Source of the DNA: Georgenia satyanarayanai
GTDB lineage: Bacteria > Actinomycetota > Actinomycetes > Actinomycetales > Actinomycetaceae
Direction of reading: 5' to 3'
Assembly: GCF_023715365.1 (NCBI RefSeq)
Contig: NZ_JAMBNZ010000018.1
Coordinates: 1-56,216, forward strand
DNA length: 56,216 nucleotides
Positions within the stretch are counted from its first letter, which is position 1. Each line of letters starts with the position of its first letter. Of this stretch, positions 38,412-46,820 are shown one piece after another. The notes under the pieces are model-generated. The model searched no databases. It saw nothing but the letters and a program-made list of their open reading frames with translations, and was not told where the DNA came from. The translations under genes were made by a program, and so were the position numbers.

Positions 38412-40897
38412 ACGACCCCTGGGTGACCGCCCTGCTCCGCGGCCGGTGGGTGGAGTCCGCCCTCGCCGTGACGGCGCTGGTCGCCGTGTCCTGGCCGCTG
38501 GGCGAGCTCGTCTCGACCCGGCCGTGGATCGGGCCGCTGTTCGGGGTGCTGCTGCTCGTCGTCGCCGCCGGCTCCCTCGTGCGCATGGCGCGGGTGCCGG
38601 CCTGGCTCGTCCTCCTCGCCCAGGTGCTGGCGCTCCTCGGCGGGCTGGCGGGCTGGGCGCACCAGCACCGGCCGCCCGACGAGTCCACGCTCGTCGCGAT
38701 GAGCGCTCTCGTGCGCGAGGGCGTCCTCACGATCCAGACCTACTCCGTCCCTGCGCCCGCGACGCCCGGGCTCACCTTCGTCGTCCTCGGCTCGATCGCC
38801 GCGCTCGCGCTCGTGGTGGAGGCGCTCGGGGTGACGTTCCGGGCGGGCGCGCTCGCCGGTGTCCCGCTCCTCCTCGTCTCCGCGGGCGCGGCCTCCGGCT
38901 CGGGCCAGGCGCTTGACCCGCGCTACTTCCTCATCGGGGCGGCCGCCTGGCTCGTGCTCCTCTCCCAGCAGGGCCGCGCGCGGCTCGAGGAGTGGGAGGA
39001 CCGGCCCGGCGCCGCAGTGAGCGTCGACCGCGTCGTTGCCGCCCGCGGCACCCATCACCGGCTGGGCGTGACGGCGCGGGTCATGGGTCTGTCGGCCCTC
39101 GTCCTCGCCGTCGTGCTCCCCGGCATGCTGCCGCACCTGCCGCCAACCGTCCTCGTCGACGGCCGCTCGGGCGAGGGCGCGCCCGGCACGGTGAGCTTTA
39201 CCGACACCCTCGACCTCAGCCAGGACCTCGCCGACCGTTCCAACGCGCCGGTCATCCGCTTCCGGACCGAGGACAGCTCGCCGCCGCCGCTGCGGGTGAC
39301 GGCCAGCCTGACCTACGCCGACGGTCAGTGGCTGCCGGTGGGGGACGCGACCTCCGGGCCGTTCCTGCAGCCCTCCGTCAACCCGATGAGCGCGCTGATC
39401 TTCTCGGGGGCAGGGATCGAGTCGACGCCGCGGACGATGACCGTCGTCCAGAACGGCATGCGCGCCCCGCAGCTGGCCATGCCCTACCCGCCGTCCGAGG
39501 TCGACCTCGGTGAGGTCGGGTGGACTTGGGACCTGCTCACCGAGGCCATGCACGTCGACTCCGCCCCCGGGACCTACGAGGTCCAGTACAAGGAGATGGC
39601 GGCGCTCGAGACCCTGCCGGCGGAGGTCGGCGCACCACCCGAGCCGCTGGCCGACCGGTACCCCCCGGACGCCCTTGTCGAGGAGACCACCGAGGACGGC
39701 GCTGTCTTCATCACGGCCCCCGACGGGATGACCGTCGCGACGATGTACCCGGACGGCCGGTACGAGAGCTACCTCAGCGACGGCACGACGATGGTCGAGC
39801 ACGCGGACGGGAGCGTGGAACGGACGTTCTGGTACGGCGGACCGAGCACGCTCGCCGTCGACCCGACCTCCGGGGGCGTGGTGCGAGAGCTTGCCGCCGA
39901 GCTCGCCGGTGACCGGACGAACCAGATCGACATCGCGCTGGAGATCCAGCGCTACCTGCGCAGCCCGGAGTTCACCTACTCCCTCACCCTCGCCGACCCC
40001 GTCGCGAGCCCGGACGGGCGGCCGCTCGACCCGATCTCCCACTTCCTGGCGACCAAGCAGGGCTACTGCACGCAGTTCGCCACCGCGATGGTCATGCTCG
40101 CGCGGGCCCAGGACATCCCCGCCAGGCTCGCCGTCGGGTTCCTCCCCGGCTCGCGCGGCCTGGACGGCACCCGCACCGTCGTGGCGAGCGACGCGCACGC
40201 GTGGCCCGAGCTCTTCATCACCGGTCTCGGGTGGACGCGCTTCGAGCCCACGCCGGGCCAGCGCAGCGGCACCGCACCCACCTTCGCCACCGAGGGCCAG
40301 CAGCAGGCCGTCCCCACCCCGCAGGAGGTGCCCACGACCGAGGAGCCGACCGTCTCCCCAGCACTGCCTGACAGCGCCGGCGGGGCGGGCGGCAGCGGCG
40401 AGGAGGGCTGGTTCGAGCGGCACGCCGAGGTGATCGGGTGGACGGTGCTGGGACTCGCCGCCGTCCTCGCCCTCGCGTCGGTCGTGCCCCTCGCCGGCCG
40501 CTGGCAGCGCTGGCGGTCCCGCCGCGGGCGGAGCCCCGCCGCGCAGGTCGAGGGCGAGTGGGCCGTGCTCGTCGACGGCCTCGCCGACCTCGGCGTGTCC
40601 CCGCCGGCCGCTGCGACGCCTCGGGCCCTGCGCGACCACTACGCGCGCGAGATCGCGCCGGACATCCCGACGAGAGAGGCGCTGGAGCGGGCGACCGACC
40701 GGCTCGAGTCGGCCCGGTACGCCGGGCAGCCCCCCGAGCTCGGCTCGATGCGTGAGGACGTGCGACAGGTGGTGGCGTGGCAGCGCGCGCGGGTGACCCG
40801 CCGTCGCCGTCTCCTCGCGACCCTGCTGCCCGCGGGCGGACGCGCCCAGCTCGGCACCCTGCTCCCCGGCCGCCGCCCCCGCCCCGCCGTCCGCTGA
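38408..40897 (+). CDS. TgpA-type membrane transglutaminase-like protein
   Basis: An 829-residue membrane protein. About six hydrophobic helices lie in residues 1-250. An extracytoplasmic region follows, then a transglutaminase-like domain with catalytic Cys in KQGYCTQFATAMVMLAR (about 556) and His in DAHAWPELF, one more helix near 680 (VIGWTVLGLAAVLALASVVPL), and a DUF4129-like cytosolic tail. Residues about 429-478 hold an unusual insert of short DG-turn repeats (YPDGRYESYLSDG, EHADGSVERTFWYGG). GTG start overlaps the DUF58 stop. It is the presumed target of the MoxR-DUF58 pair; activity could be peptidase or transamidase. Confidence 0.9.
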   Translation: MNDPWVTALLRGRWVESALAVTALVAVSWPLGELVSTRPWIGPLFGVLLLVVAAGSLVRMARVPAWLVLLAQVLALLGGLAGWAHQHRPPDESTLVAMSALVREGVLTIQTYSVPAPATPGLTFVVLGSIAALALVVEALGVTFRAGALAGVPLLLVSAGAASGSGQALDPRYFLIGAAAWLVLLSQQGRARLEEWEDRPGAAVSVDRVVAARGTHHRLGVTARVMGLSALVLAVVLPGMLPHLPPTVLVDGRSGEGAPGTVSFTDTLDLSQDLADRSNAPVIRFRTEDSSPPPLRVTASLTYADGQWLPVGDATSGPFLQPSVNPMSALIFSGAGIESTPRTMTVVQNGMRAPQLAMPYPPSEVDLGEVGWTWDLLTEAMHVDSAPGTYEVQYKEMAALETLPAEVGAPPEPLADRYPPDALVEETTEDGAVFITAPDGMTVATMYPDGRYESYLSDGTTMVEHADGSVERTFWYGGPSTLAVDPTSGGVVRELAAELAGDRTNQIDIALEIQRYLRSPEFTYSLTLADPVASPDGRPLDPISHFLATKQGYCTQFATAMVMLARAQDIPARLAVGFLPGSRGLDGTRTVVASDAHAWPELFITGLGWTRFEPTPGQRSGTAPTFATEGQQQAVPTPQEVPTTEEPTVSPALPDSAGGAGGSGEEGWFERHAEVIGWTVLGLAAVLALASVVPLAGRWQRWRSRRGRSPAAQVEGEWAVLVDGLADLGVSPPAAATPRALRDHYAREIAPDIPTREALERATDRLESARYAGQPPELGSMREDVRQVVAWQRARVTRRRRLLATLLPAGGRAQLGTLLPGRRPRPAVR

Positions 40898-40923
40898 CCG
40901 GCGTCCCTCCCCCGCGAGCCCCA

Positions 40924-41178
40924 CCGCCGACAGCCGGATTTCTCGGCCGCGCAGCGCGCTCCACCCCCGGAGGAATCCGGCTCTCGGCACACGCGGGCTC
41001 CCGGAGGAATCCGGCTCTCAGCACACGGGGGCTCCCGGAGAATCCGGCTCTCAGCACACGGGGGCTCCCGGAGAATCCGGCTCTCAGCACACGGGGGCTC
41101 CCGGAGAATCCGGCTCTCAGCACACGGGGGCTCCCGGAGAATCCGGCTCTCAGCACACGGGGCTCCCGGAGAGCCGGA
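40924..41178. repeat. Hairpin-family element expanded into a 32-34 bp tandem array
   Basis: A first arm (CCGCCGACAGCCGGATTTCTC, from 40924) is the left half of the hairpin family. From 40969 the right half is tandemly repeated: units of 34, 34, 33, 33, 33 and 32 bp (40969, 41003, 41037, 41070, 41103, 41136), then a partial seventh. Unit core: GGAGAATCCGGCTCTCAGCA followed by CACGGGGGCTCCC. Units 3-5 are identical. It fills most of the 344-base gap between the transglutaminase and OsmC genes, where no gene is credible. Open frames across it arise only because 33 is a multiple of three. Confidence 0.92.
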
Positions 41179-41241
41179 TAGCGCCCACGGCCGACCGACC
41201 GCCCCGTCGCCGCTGTCGGCGGGCCGTGCCACGATCGGGAC

Positions 41242-41727
41242 ATGACGGACACGACGACGCCGGACGAGCCGACCCGCACCCCCGAGGAGAACATCTCGCC
41301 TGCGCGCGCCCTCTGGGCCGAGCGCCAGGGCGGCCCTGAGTACATCGCCTACAACGGCCGTGGCGCGCAGGTGCGGATCGGCCGCGGCGACGCCGAGGGG
41401 GTCTTCTCCCCCGGCGAGCTGCTCAAGATCGCCCTCGCGGCGTGCACCGCGCTGTCCACCGACCACGTCCTGCGCAGCCGGCTCGGCGACGACTTCCCCG
41501 CCGTCGTCGGCGTCTCGTCCACCGGCGTGGAGGACGAGAACCGCTACGGGCACCTCGACGTGGAGCTCCTCCTCGACCTCGCCGAGCTCGACGAGGAGAA
41601 GCGCTCAACGCTCACCGAGCGGGTCGAGCGCACCTCCGGGCGCCAGTGCACCGTGGGGCGCACCCTCAAGGCCGGCGCCGCCTACGACGTCGCCATCGCC
41701 CACGAGCCGCTGCGGGGCCAGGCGTGA
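41242..41727 (+). CDS. OsmC-family peroxiredoxin-like protein
   Basis: A 161-residue OsmC/Ohr-family protein, which reduces organic hydroperoxides with two cysteines. The first lies in LAACTALSTDHVL (about 69), the second in RTSGRQCTVGRTL (about 137). The arginine-bearing first strand and length fit the OsmC branch. ATG is preceded by a CACGAT box at six bases, so it may be leaderless. Its stop overlaps the next gene's start (GTGA). Confidence 0.88.
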   Translation: MTDTTTPDEPTRTPEENISPARALWAERQGGPEYIAYNGRGAQVRIGRGDAEGVFSPGELLKIALAACTALSTDHVLRSRLGDDFPAVVGVSSTGVEDENRYGHLDVELLLDLAELDEEKRSTLTERVERTSGRQCTVGRTLKAGAAYDVAIAHEPLRGQA

Positions 41728-42431
41728 GCCGCCGCCGCCCCTCCTCGGAGGGCGTCGGCGGGGCCGAGCCCGCCGCCAACGCTCTCGAGCGACGCGTGGA
41801 GAAGGCTCTCGCCAGCGGGGCCGGCCGGTCCCGGGCGCTCGCCGAGAAGGTCGCCGCCGCCAACCCCGGAGCCTCGCCGGCCGACGTCGTCGCCCTCCTC
41901 GAGCGGCGCTACCGGCGCCGCGTGAGCCTGCTGAGCGCCGCCGTCGGACTCACCGCGGCCGTGCCGGGCGTCGGCACGGGCGTCGCCGCACTGCTCACCG
42001 CCGCCAACCTCGGCAGTTATCTGCGCGCGAGCACGACCTTCGTCGGGGCGGTCGCGCACGTGCACGGGGTGGACGTCGAGGACGTCGCCCGCCGGCGCAC
42101 CATGCTGCTCGCCGCGCTCCTCGGACAGGACGGTGCCCACGCACTCCACGGCGAGCTCGGCGTGAGCACCCTCTACTGGGGGCGCGGCCTGCTCACCCGC
42201 CTGCCGCTCGGTACGGTCCGCGCCGCCAACAAGGGCCTCTCCCGTCGCCTCGTGCGCGCGGCGGCGGCGAAGGGCGGCGCCATGATGCTCGGACGGCTCG
42301 CCCCCTTCGGCATCGGCGCCGTCGTGGGTTGGTTCGTCGGCCGCCGGCTGGCCGGGCAGGTCGTCACCGGGTCGCGGGACGCCTTCGGGCCGGTGCCCGC
42401 GGACGCGACATTGCCGCAGGTCAACGCCTGA
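41724..42431 (+). CDS. EcsC-like membrane-associated protein, function unknown
   Basis: A 235-residue basic protein. A helical N-terminal half (ERRVEKALASGAGRSRALAE) leads into amphipathic and hydrophobic stretches (LLSAAVGLTAAVPGVGTGVA; AMMLGRLAPFGIGAVVGWFV). The pattern resembles EcsC-domain proteins, but this is a weak match. The frame extends upstream, though GTG at 41724 is coupled to the OsmC stop. The end of the gene lies directly against the HAIR operator of hsp20. Confidence 0.65.
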   Translation: MSRRRPSSEGVGGAEPAANALERRVEKALASGAGRSRALAEKVAAANPGASPADVVALLERRYRRRVSLLSAAVGLTAAVPGVGTGVAALLTAANLGSYLRASTTFVGAVAHVHGVDVEDVARRRTMLLAALLGQDGAHALHGELGVSTLYWGRGLLTRLPLGTVRAANKGLSRRLVRAAAAKGGAMMLGRLAPFGIGAVVGWFVGRRLAGQVVTGSRDAFGPVPADATLPQVNA

Positions 42432-42453
42432 GTTGAGTCAGGCACACTCAACT
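42431..42453 (+). promoter_or_regulatory. HAIR element (HspR operator)
   Basis: AGTTGAGT-N7-ACTCAACT is a perfect 8+8 inverted repeat matching the HspR consensus CTTGAGT-N7-ACTCAAG at all but the outer base. It lies 107 bases upstream of hsp20. Confidence 0.88.
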
Positions 42454-42470
42454 CTTTCGCCCTTGGTGAA

Positions 42471-42507
42471 CGATTCTGGCACTCTCCCTCGTCGAGTGCC
42501 AGAATCG
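42471..42507 (+). promoter_or_regulatory. CIRCE element (HrcA operator)
   Basis: A perfect 14+14 inverted repeat with a 9-base spacer (core TGGCACTC-N9-GAGTGCCA) matches the CIRCE operator bound by HrcA. It lies 17 bases after the HAIR element and 53 bases before the hsp20 start. Confidence 0.9.
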
Positions 42508-42559
42508 AGTCAACGGCGCCCGGTCGGATCGGGTGCCTGACCGAGAAGGAGGGACTGAG

Positions 42560-43009
42560 ATGGCTCACTTCACCGACCCGTTCCGCGAGATGGACCGCAT
42601 GTTCAACACGGTGCTCCGGCAGGCCCCCGCCGCCACGGCGATGCCGCTGGACCTCTACCGCCGCGGCGAGACCTTCGTCGCGCAGATCGACCTGCCGGGC
42701 GTGGACCCGCAGACGATCGACATCGACGTCGAGGACCGCACGCTCACCGTCCGCGCCGAGCGCACGAGCATGGACGGCGAGGACGTCCAGTGGCTCTCCC
42801 ACGAGCGGCCCACCGGTACCTTCGCCCGCCAGCTGGCGCTGGGCACCGGGCTCGCGGTCGACCGCATCGACGCCGACTACGCCGATGGCGTGCTCACCCT
42901 GACGATCCCGGTGGCCGAGGAGGCCAAGCCGCGCAAGATCCAGGTCGCGCACACCCCGCGCACCATCGAGCAGAGCGAGCAGAGCGAGCAGGAGCCCGCC
43001 ACCGTCTGA
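42560..43009 (+). CDS. Hsp20/alpha-crystallin small heat-shock protein
   Basis: A 149-residue ATP-independent holdase. A short N-terminal arm ([16 protein letters not shown]) precedes the alpha-crystallin domain (about 38-130: [19 protein letters not shown] to [18 protein letters not shown] with the conserved GVL motif), and a Glu/Gln-rich tail closes it. ATG at 42560 has AGAAGGAGGG ahead of it; an earlier in-frame ATG at 42533 lacks one. Two heat-shock repressor sites (HspR and HrcA) in the 128-base upstream gap predict tight heat induction. A strong terminator follows. Confidence 0.95.
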   Translation: MAHFTDPFREMDRMFNTVLRQAPAATAMPLDLYRRGETFVAQIDLPGVDPQTIDIDVEDRTLTVRAERTSMDGEDVQWLSHERPTGTFARQLALGTGLAVDRIDADYADGVLTLTIPVAEEAKPRKIQVAHTPRTIEQSEQSEQEPATV

Positions 43010-43019
43010 CGTGGCGCAC

Positions 43020-43050
43020 AGGGCCGCCGTCCGGACCGGACGGCGGCCCT
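43020..43050 (+). terminator. Terminator after hsp20
   Basis: AGGGCCGCCGTCCG and its exact 14-base complement flank GAC, 10 bases after the hsp20 stop. The hairpin lies just upstream of the thyA -10 box. Confidence 0.85.
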
Positions 43051-43056
43051 TCGGCT

Positions 43057-43062
43057 TACCAT
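43057..43062 (+). promoter_or_regulatory. -10 box of thyA
   Basis: TACCAT followed by six bases and the GTG start of thyA; leaderless arrangement directly after the hsp20 terminator. Confidence 0.5.
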
Positions 43063-43068
43063 GGCGCG

Positions 43069-43878
43069 GTGACCACACCGCTCATCCCGACCCCCTACGA
43101 GGACCTCCTGCGGCACGTGCTCGAGCACGGCACGCCGAAGTCCGACCGCACCGGGACCGGCACGCGCAGCGTCTTCGGCCACCAGATGCGTTTCGACCTG
43201 CGGGCCGGTTTCCCCCTCGTCACGACCAAGCGGGTCTTCCTCCGCGGCGTGGTCGAGGAGCTGCTGTGGTTCCTGCGCGGTGAGCACAACGCCCGCCCCC
43301 TCCAGGAGAGGGGTGTGCACATCTGGGACGAGTGGGCCGCCGACGACGGCGAGCTCGGCCCGATCTACGGCTACCAGTGGCGCTCGTGGCCCACGCCGGA
43401 CGGCGGGCACGTCGACCAGCTCTCCCAGGTGCTCGAGACCCTGCGCAGCAACCCCGACTCGCGCCGGATGATCGTCTCCGCGTGGAACGTCGCGGACCTC
43501 GACGCGATGGCGCTGGCCCCCTGCCACGCCTTCTTCCAGTTCTACGTCGCCGACGGGCGCCTCTCCCTCCAGCTCTACCAGCGCTCGGCGGACCTGTTCC
43601 TCGGCGTGCCGTTCAACATCGCCTCCTACGCCCTGCTCACCCACATGGTGGCCCAGCAGGTGGGCCTCGAGGTCGGGGACTTCGTGTGGACGGGCGGGGA
43701 CTGCCACGTCTACGACAACCACGTCGAGCAGGTCCGCGAGCAGCTCTCCCGCGAGCCCTACCCGCTGCCCCGCCTCGAGCTGCGGAAGGCGCCCTCACTC
43801 TTCGAGTACACCTACGAGGACGTCGCGGTCCACGGCTACGAGCACCACCCCGCGATCAAGGCGCCGGTGGCGGTATGA
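43069..43878 (+). CDS. thyA: Thymidylate synthase
   Basis: A 269-residue folate-dependent enzyme converting dUMP to dTMP. Conserved blocks: [37 protein letters not shown], catalytic Cys152 in [34 protein letters not shown], and [12 protein letters not shown]. The frame extends back to 42790, but GTG 43069 fits the family start and the -10 box. It overlaps folA by four bases (ATGA). The pair makes dTMP and regenerates tetrahydrofolate. Confidence 0.97.
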   Translation: MTTPLIPTPYEDLLRHVLEHGTPKSDRTGTGTRSVFGHQMRFDLRAGFPLVTTKRVFLRGVVEELLWFLRGEHNARPLQERGVHIWDEWAADDGELGPIYGYQWRSWPTPDGGHVDQLSQVLETLRSNPDSRRMIVSAWNVADLDAMALAPCHAFFQFYVADGRLSLQLYQRSADLFLGVPFNIASYALLTHMVAQQVGLEVGDFVWTGGDCHVYDNHVEQVREQLSREPYPLPRLELRKAPSLFEYTYEDVAVHGYEHHPAIKAPVAV

Positions 43879-44372
43879 CCCTCGGGATGATCTGGGCCCA
43901 GGCCCACGAGCGCGTCATCGGCCGCGACAACGACCTCCCCTGGCACCTGCCCGAGGACCTGCGCCACTTCCGCAACACGACCGCGGGTGACGCCGTCGTC
44001 ATGGGCCGTCGGCAGTGGGAGTCGCTGCCGGAGAAGATCCGCCCGCTGCCCGGGCGACGCAACGTCGTCCTCACCCGCAACCCCGACTTCGAGGCGCCGG
44101 GCGCCGAGGTGGTCGACAACCTCACCGCCGCGCTCGAGCTCGTCGCCGGTGAGAACGCGTGGATCTGCGGCGGCGCCCAGGTCTACGAGGCGGCCATCGC
44201 CCACGCCGACCTCCTCGTCGTCACCGAGATCGACCACGCGGTCGAGGGCGACACGTACGCGCCCCCGATCGGCCCGGAGTGGCAGGTCCGCGAGCAGGAC
44301 CCCGACGACGGCGGCTGGCACGTCGCCGAGAACGGCATGCGCTTCCGCATCCTCACCTACCGCCGGCCCTGA
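43875..44372 (+). CDS. folA: Dihydrofolate reductase
   Basis: A 165-residue NADPH-dependent enzyme that reduces the dihydrofolate made by ThyA. Landmarks are [25 protein letters not shown] (truncated here by choice: [10 protein letters not shown] with the catalytic acid), [12 protein letters not shown], and [20 protein letters not shown] overlaps the thyA stop. The remnant-bearing region downstream starts directly after its stop. Confidence 0.96.
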   Translation: MTLGMIWAQAHERVIGRDNDLPWHLPEDLRHFRNTTAGDAVVMGRRQWESLPEKIRPLPGRRNVVLTRNPDFEAPGAEVVDNLTAALELVAGENAWICGGAQVYEAAIAHADLLVVTEIDHAVEGDTYAPPIGPEWQVREQDPDDGGWHVAENGMRFRILTYRRP

Positions 44373-44374
44373 CC

Positions 44375-44557
44375 TCAGCCCGGCCCGATCCGCGGGAAGG
44401 GCTCGAGGGAGAAGACGAACTCGAGCGCGACGATCCGCGGGGCGAGGTGCCGGCTCGGGGCGTACTCCCCGGCCGTGGTCACGCCAGGACTGGAGCACGA
44501 CGCCTATGTCGGCGCGCCAGGCCTCGTCACCGCGGGCGGGATCCTGGCCGAGCACGT
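44375..44557 (-). pseudogene. Fused remnants of an ABC ATPase and an unknown gene
   Basis: On the minus strand, from about 44557, VHVLGQDPARGDEAWRADIG continues into VVLQSWRDHGR, matching the region between Walker A and the Q-loop of drug-type ABC-2 ATPases. In another frame, reaching a stop at 44375, EYAPSRHLAPRIVALEFVFS runs on to LEPFPRIGPG with purely G/C third positions, so it too was coding; I do not recognise this C terminus. Walker A, signature and Walker B are all absent. A deletion probably fused two genes. The strip 44558-44801 holds only inverted repeats. Confidence 0.6.
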
Positions 44558-44676
44558 GAACCCGTTCCCTCGATGACGGCGGAGCCGTTGCTGTCCATGT
44601 CCGTCGTCTGAGCGCGAGCGCGCCCCTCCTTGCGGCCGCCGCAGCCCGGTCCGCGACCGCAGACCCCCCAGCCGGC

Positions 44677-44727
44677 GACCGCAGGTGAAACTGACGACCG
44701 CGGGCGTCGTTTCACCCGCGGTCGTCA
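44677..44727. repeat. Nested inverted repeats
   Basis: GACCGCAGGTGAAAC (44677-44691) and GTTTCACCCGCGGTC (44709-44723) are complementary except for one base. Inside, TGACGACCGCGGG (44692-44704) pairs perfectly with 44715-44727. Two mutually exclusive hairpins therefore compete. It lies downstream of the hydrolase gene on the minus strand and probably terminates it; a decayed mobile end is another possibility. Confidence 0.6.
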
Positions 44728-44801
44728 CTCTCGCGTGCGCTCGACCAGGAGGCGGCCCTGTCCCGGCGGGCCCGGCCACCGCACGAGGACGCCGTGCCAG
44801 G

Positions 44802-45614
44802 TCAGGACGCGGAGGCGACCCGCCGGACGACGGCGTCGGCGACCGCGTCGGGGCTCAGCTCGGGCAGCCAGTGCCCACCGGGCAGCGGGAGGAACTCGTA
44901 GTCGCCGTACACGTAGTCGCTGGTGAGCTCGGCGGCCCGGCGGCCGAGGTAGGGGTCCGCCTCGCCCCACACGTACGTCGTCGGCACCCCGACGCGTCCG
45001 GCCCCCTCCCGGCTCAGCGGCACGCCGCGGTACCAGTTGAGCGCACCGCGCGCCGCCCCCGGCTCACGCATCCGCTCCTGGTAGTGCCTGGCCTGCTCCG
45101 CCGGCAGCCCGGCCGAGACGAGCATCCGCTCCAGGCGGGTGCGCAGGACGCGCTCGGGCAGTCCCGGCAGCTGGAAGAAGGCCATGTAGGAGGAACGCAG
45201 CGCCTGGTCCGAGCGCAGGAGCGACGCCGTGAGCGCCGCCGGGTGCGGGGTCGAGACGACTGTCAATGACGCGACCCGGTCCGGGTGCCGCGACCCGGCC
45301 ATCCACGCGGCCCCACCGCCCCAGTCGTGGCCGACGACGTGCGCGCGGTCCACGCCCGCGTCGTCGAGCACCGCGACGACGTCCGCGACGAGGAGCTCCA
45401 GCCGGTACGCCGCCCGCGCCGCCGGGCGGGCGCCCGGCGAGTAGCCGCGCTGGTCCATCGTGATCGTCCGCAGCCCGGCCGCGTGGAGCCGTGGCACGAC
45501 GTGCCGCCAGCTCGTCGAGTCCTGCGGGAAGCCGTGGAGGAGCAGCACCGGCGGGCCGCTGCCCTCGTCACGGACGTCGAAGGTGAGGCGGCCCCTGCGC
45601 ACGCGTCGCTCCAT
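44802..45614 (-). CDS. Alpha/beta hydrolase, epoxide hydrolase-like
   Basis: A 270-residue alpha/beta hydrolase. The oxyanion motif is HGFPQ; the nucleophile elbow GHDWGG carries Asp97 instead of serine, which places it with epoxide hydrolases and haloalkane dehalogenases. The catalytic histidine is in PGGHWLPEL, and WGEADPYL supplies the acid. Two cap-domain tyrosines of epoxide hydrolases are plausible (SSYMAFFQLPG; NWYRG), favouring that activity. ATG is preceded by TACCGT at six bases on the minus strand. Divergent from the DUF4129 gene. Confidence 0.88.
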   Translation of the reverse strand: MERRVRRGRLTFDVRDEGSGPPVLLLHGFPQDSTSWRHVVPRLHAAGLRTITMDQRGYSPGARPAARAAYRLELLVADVVAVLDDAGVDRAHVVGHDWGGGAAWMAGSRHPDRVASLTVVSTPHPAALTASLLRSDQALRSSYMAFFQLPGLPERVLRTRLERMLVSAGLPAEQARHYQERMREPGAARGALNWYRGVPLSREGAGRVGVPTTYVWGEADPYLGRRAAELTSDYVYGDYEFLPLPGGHWLPELSPDAVADAVVRRVASAS

Positions 45615-45620
45615 GTCCCC

Positions 45621-45626
45621 ACGGTA
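45621..45626 (-). promoter_or_regulatory. -10 box of the hydrolase gene
   Basis: TACCGT on the minus strand, six bases before the ATG at 45614; leaderless arrangement, back-to-back with a similar box for the divergent gene. Confidence 0.5.
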
Positions 45627-45641
45627 GGGGACCTCGGCCGA

Positions 45642-45647
45642 TACGGT
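45642..45647 (+). promoter_or_regulatory. -10 box of MoxR locus 2
   Basis: TACGGT followed by GAGGTC and ATG at 45654. The two divergent -10 boxes are only 15 bases apart, so the two promoters must share or exclude polymerase. Confidence 0.5.
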
Positions 45648-45653
45648 GAGGTC

Positions 45654-46379
45654 ATGAACGGGCGGCAGGCGACGGCGCGGCGCCGTGCCCCCGGGACGGA
45701 TCGCCCGCTGCTCCTGCCGCTCCTCGCGGCGCTCGTCGCGCTCGCCGTCGTCGCCGGGGCCGCCCTCGCCGGGCCGTGGCACGTCGCGCCGCGCGAGGTG
45801 CAGCTGCGCCCCGTCCCCGTCGAGCAGACGACGCCCCCGACGGCGGAGGAGGCCCAGGAGGAGCCACCGCCGGAGCCGACCGAGCGAGGCATCCCCGTCA
45901 CGCTCATCCTCGCGGCCGTCGGCCTCCTCCTCCTCGCCCTCCTGCTCAGGGCGCTGCTGCGCCGGGCGACACTCGCCCGGGGCACCACCGGCACGCCCCA
46001 CGAAGCGGCCCCCGGCACCGCCGTCGCGCCCACCGCCGTCGAGGCCGAGCCGGACCTGCCGGCCCTGCGCCGCGGCGTGGCCGCCGCCCGCGCGGTGCTC
46101 GCCTCCCGCGGGGAGCCCGACGACGCCGTCATCGCCGCCTGGCTCGAGCTCGAGGCCGCCGCGGCAAGCTCGGGCGTGGCACGCGCCCCCTCGGACACCC
46201 CCACCGAGCTCACCACCGCCGTCCTGGACGCCACGAGCGCCGACCCGGACGCCACCCGCCGCCTCCTGCGCCTCTACCACCGCGCCCGCTTCGCCCCGCA
46301 TGCCGTCCTCACCGCCGAGGACGTCGCCGAGGCCGGCCGCTGCCTCGAGCGCCTCGCCGCCTCGTGGGAGCCGCGGTGA
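45654..46379 (+). CDS. DUF4129 membrane protein
   Basis: A 241-residue protein with two membrane helices (about 20-42 LLLPLLAALVALAVVAGAALA and 78-102 ILAAVGLLLLALLLRALL), a Pro/Glu-rich extracytoplasmic loop, and a cytosolic DUF4129 domain (AAWLELEAAAASSGV, then TPTELT, LLRLYHRARFAPHAVL). The same domain ends TgpA-type transglutaminases; here it is a separate gene at the head of MoxR locus 2. Its stop overlaps the next start. Confidence 0.9.
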   Translation: MNGRQATARRRAPGTDRPLLLPLLAALVALAVVAGAALAGPWHVAPREVQLRPVPVEQTTPPTAEEAQEEPPPEPTERGIPVTLILAAVGLLLLALLLRALLRRATLARGTTGTPHEAAPGTAVAPTAVEAEPDLPALRRGVAAARAVLASRGEPDDAVIAAWLELEAAAASSGVARAPSDTPTELTTAVLDATSADPDATRRLLRLYHRARFAPHAVLTAEDVAEAGRCLERLAASWEPR

Positions 46380-46820
46380 GCCGTGGCCGGGCCGCGGCCG
46401 CCGTCCTCGCGGTCGTCGCCGTCGCCGTCGCCATGTGGGGCATCGGCTTCGACGGCGTCAACATCGCCCTCGCCGCCGCGGCCACCGCCGTCGTCGCGAC
46501 CGTCGTCGGCCACCGGGACCTGGGCCGCGACCACGTCCTGCCCCAGCTGCCCGCTGAGCAGCGCGGCGGCCACCGCCACGAGGTCTCCCAGCTGTCCTGG
46601 TCGCTCACCGACCGTGACGGGCGCGTCGGCGAGCGCGGCCTGCGCCAGCTCCGGGAGGTCGCCGCCGGCCGCCTCGCCCTCGCCGGCATCGACCCCGCCG
46701 ACGACGACGCCGTGCGCGCCCACCTCGGCGAGCGTGCCTGGCGCACCCTGCGCGCCACGACGCCCCAGCCCGTGAGGGCGCTGGACGCCTGCCTGACCGC
46801 CCTCGAGAACCGGAGCCCCC

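Noticed and set aside
40969-41178. CRISPR-like regular repeats of about 33 bp
   Set aside because: The units are directly adjacent with no unique spacers; the whole unit repeats, and no cas gene is nearby. It is a tandem repeat.
40777-41345. Open frames with an 11-residue repeat (such as NPALSTRGLPE) on both strands
   Set aside because: They come from translating 33-bp DNA repeats in frame. The frames extend from the antisense of a real gene and have no start context.
44411-44577. Plus-strand protein-like stretch ending AGGILAEHVNPFPR
   Set aside because: It is the mirror of the minus-strand ABC ATPase relic and has no start or upstream coding text.
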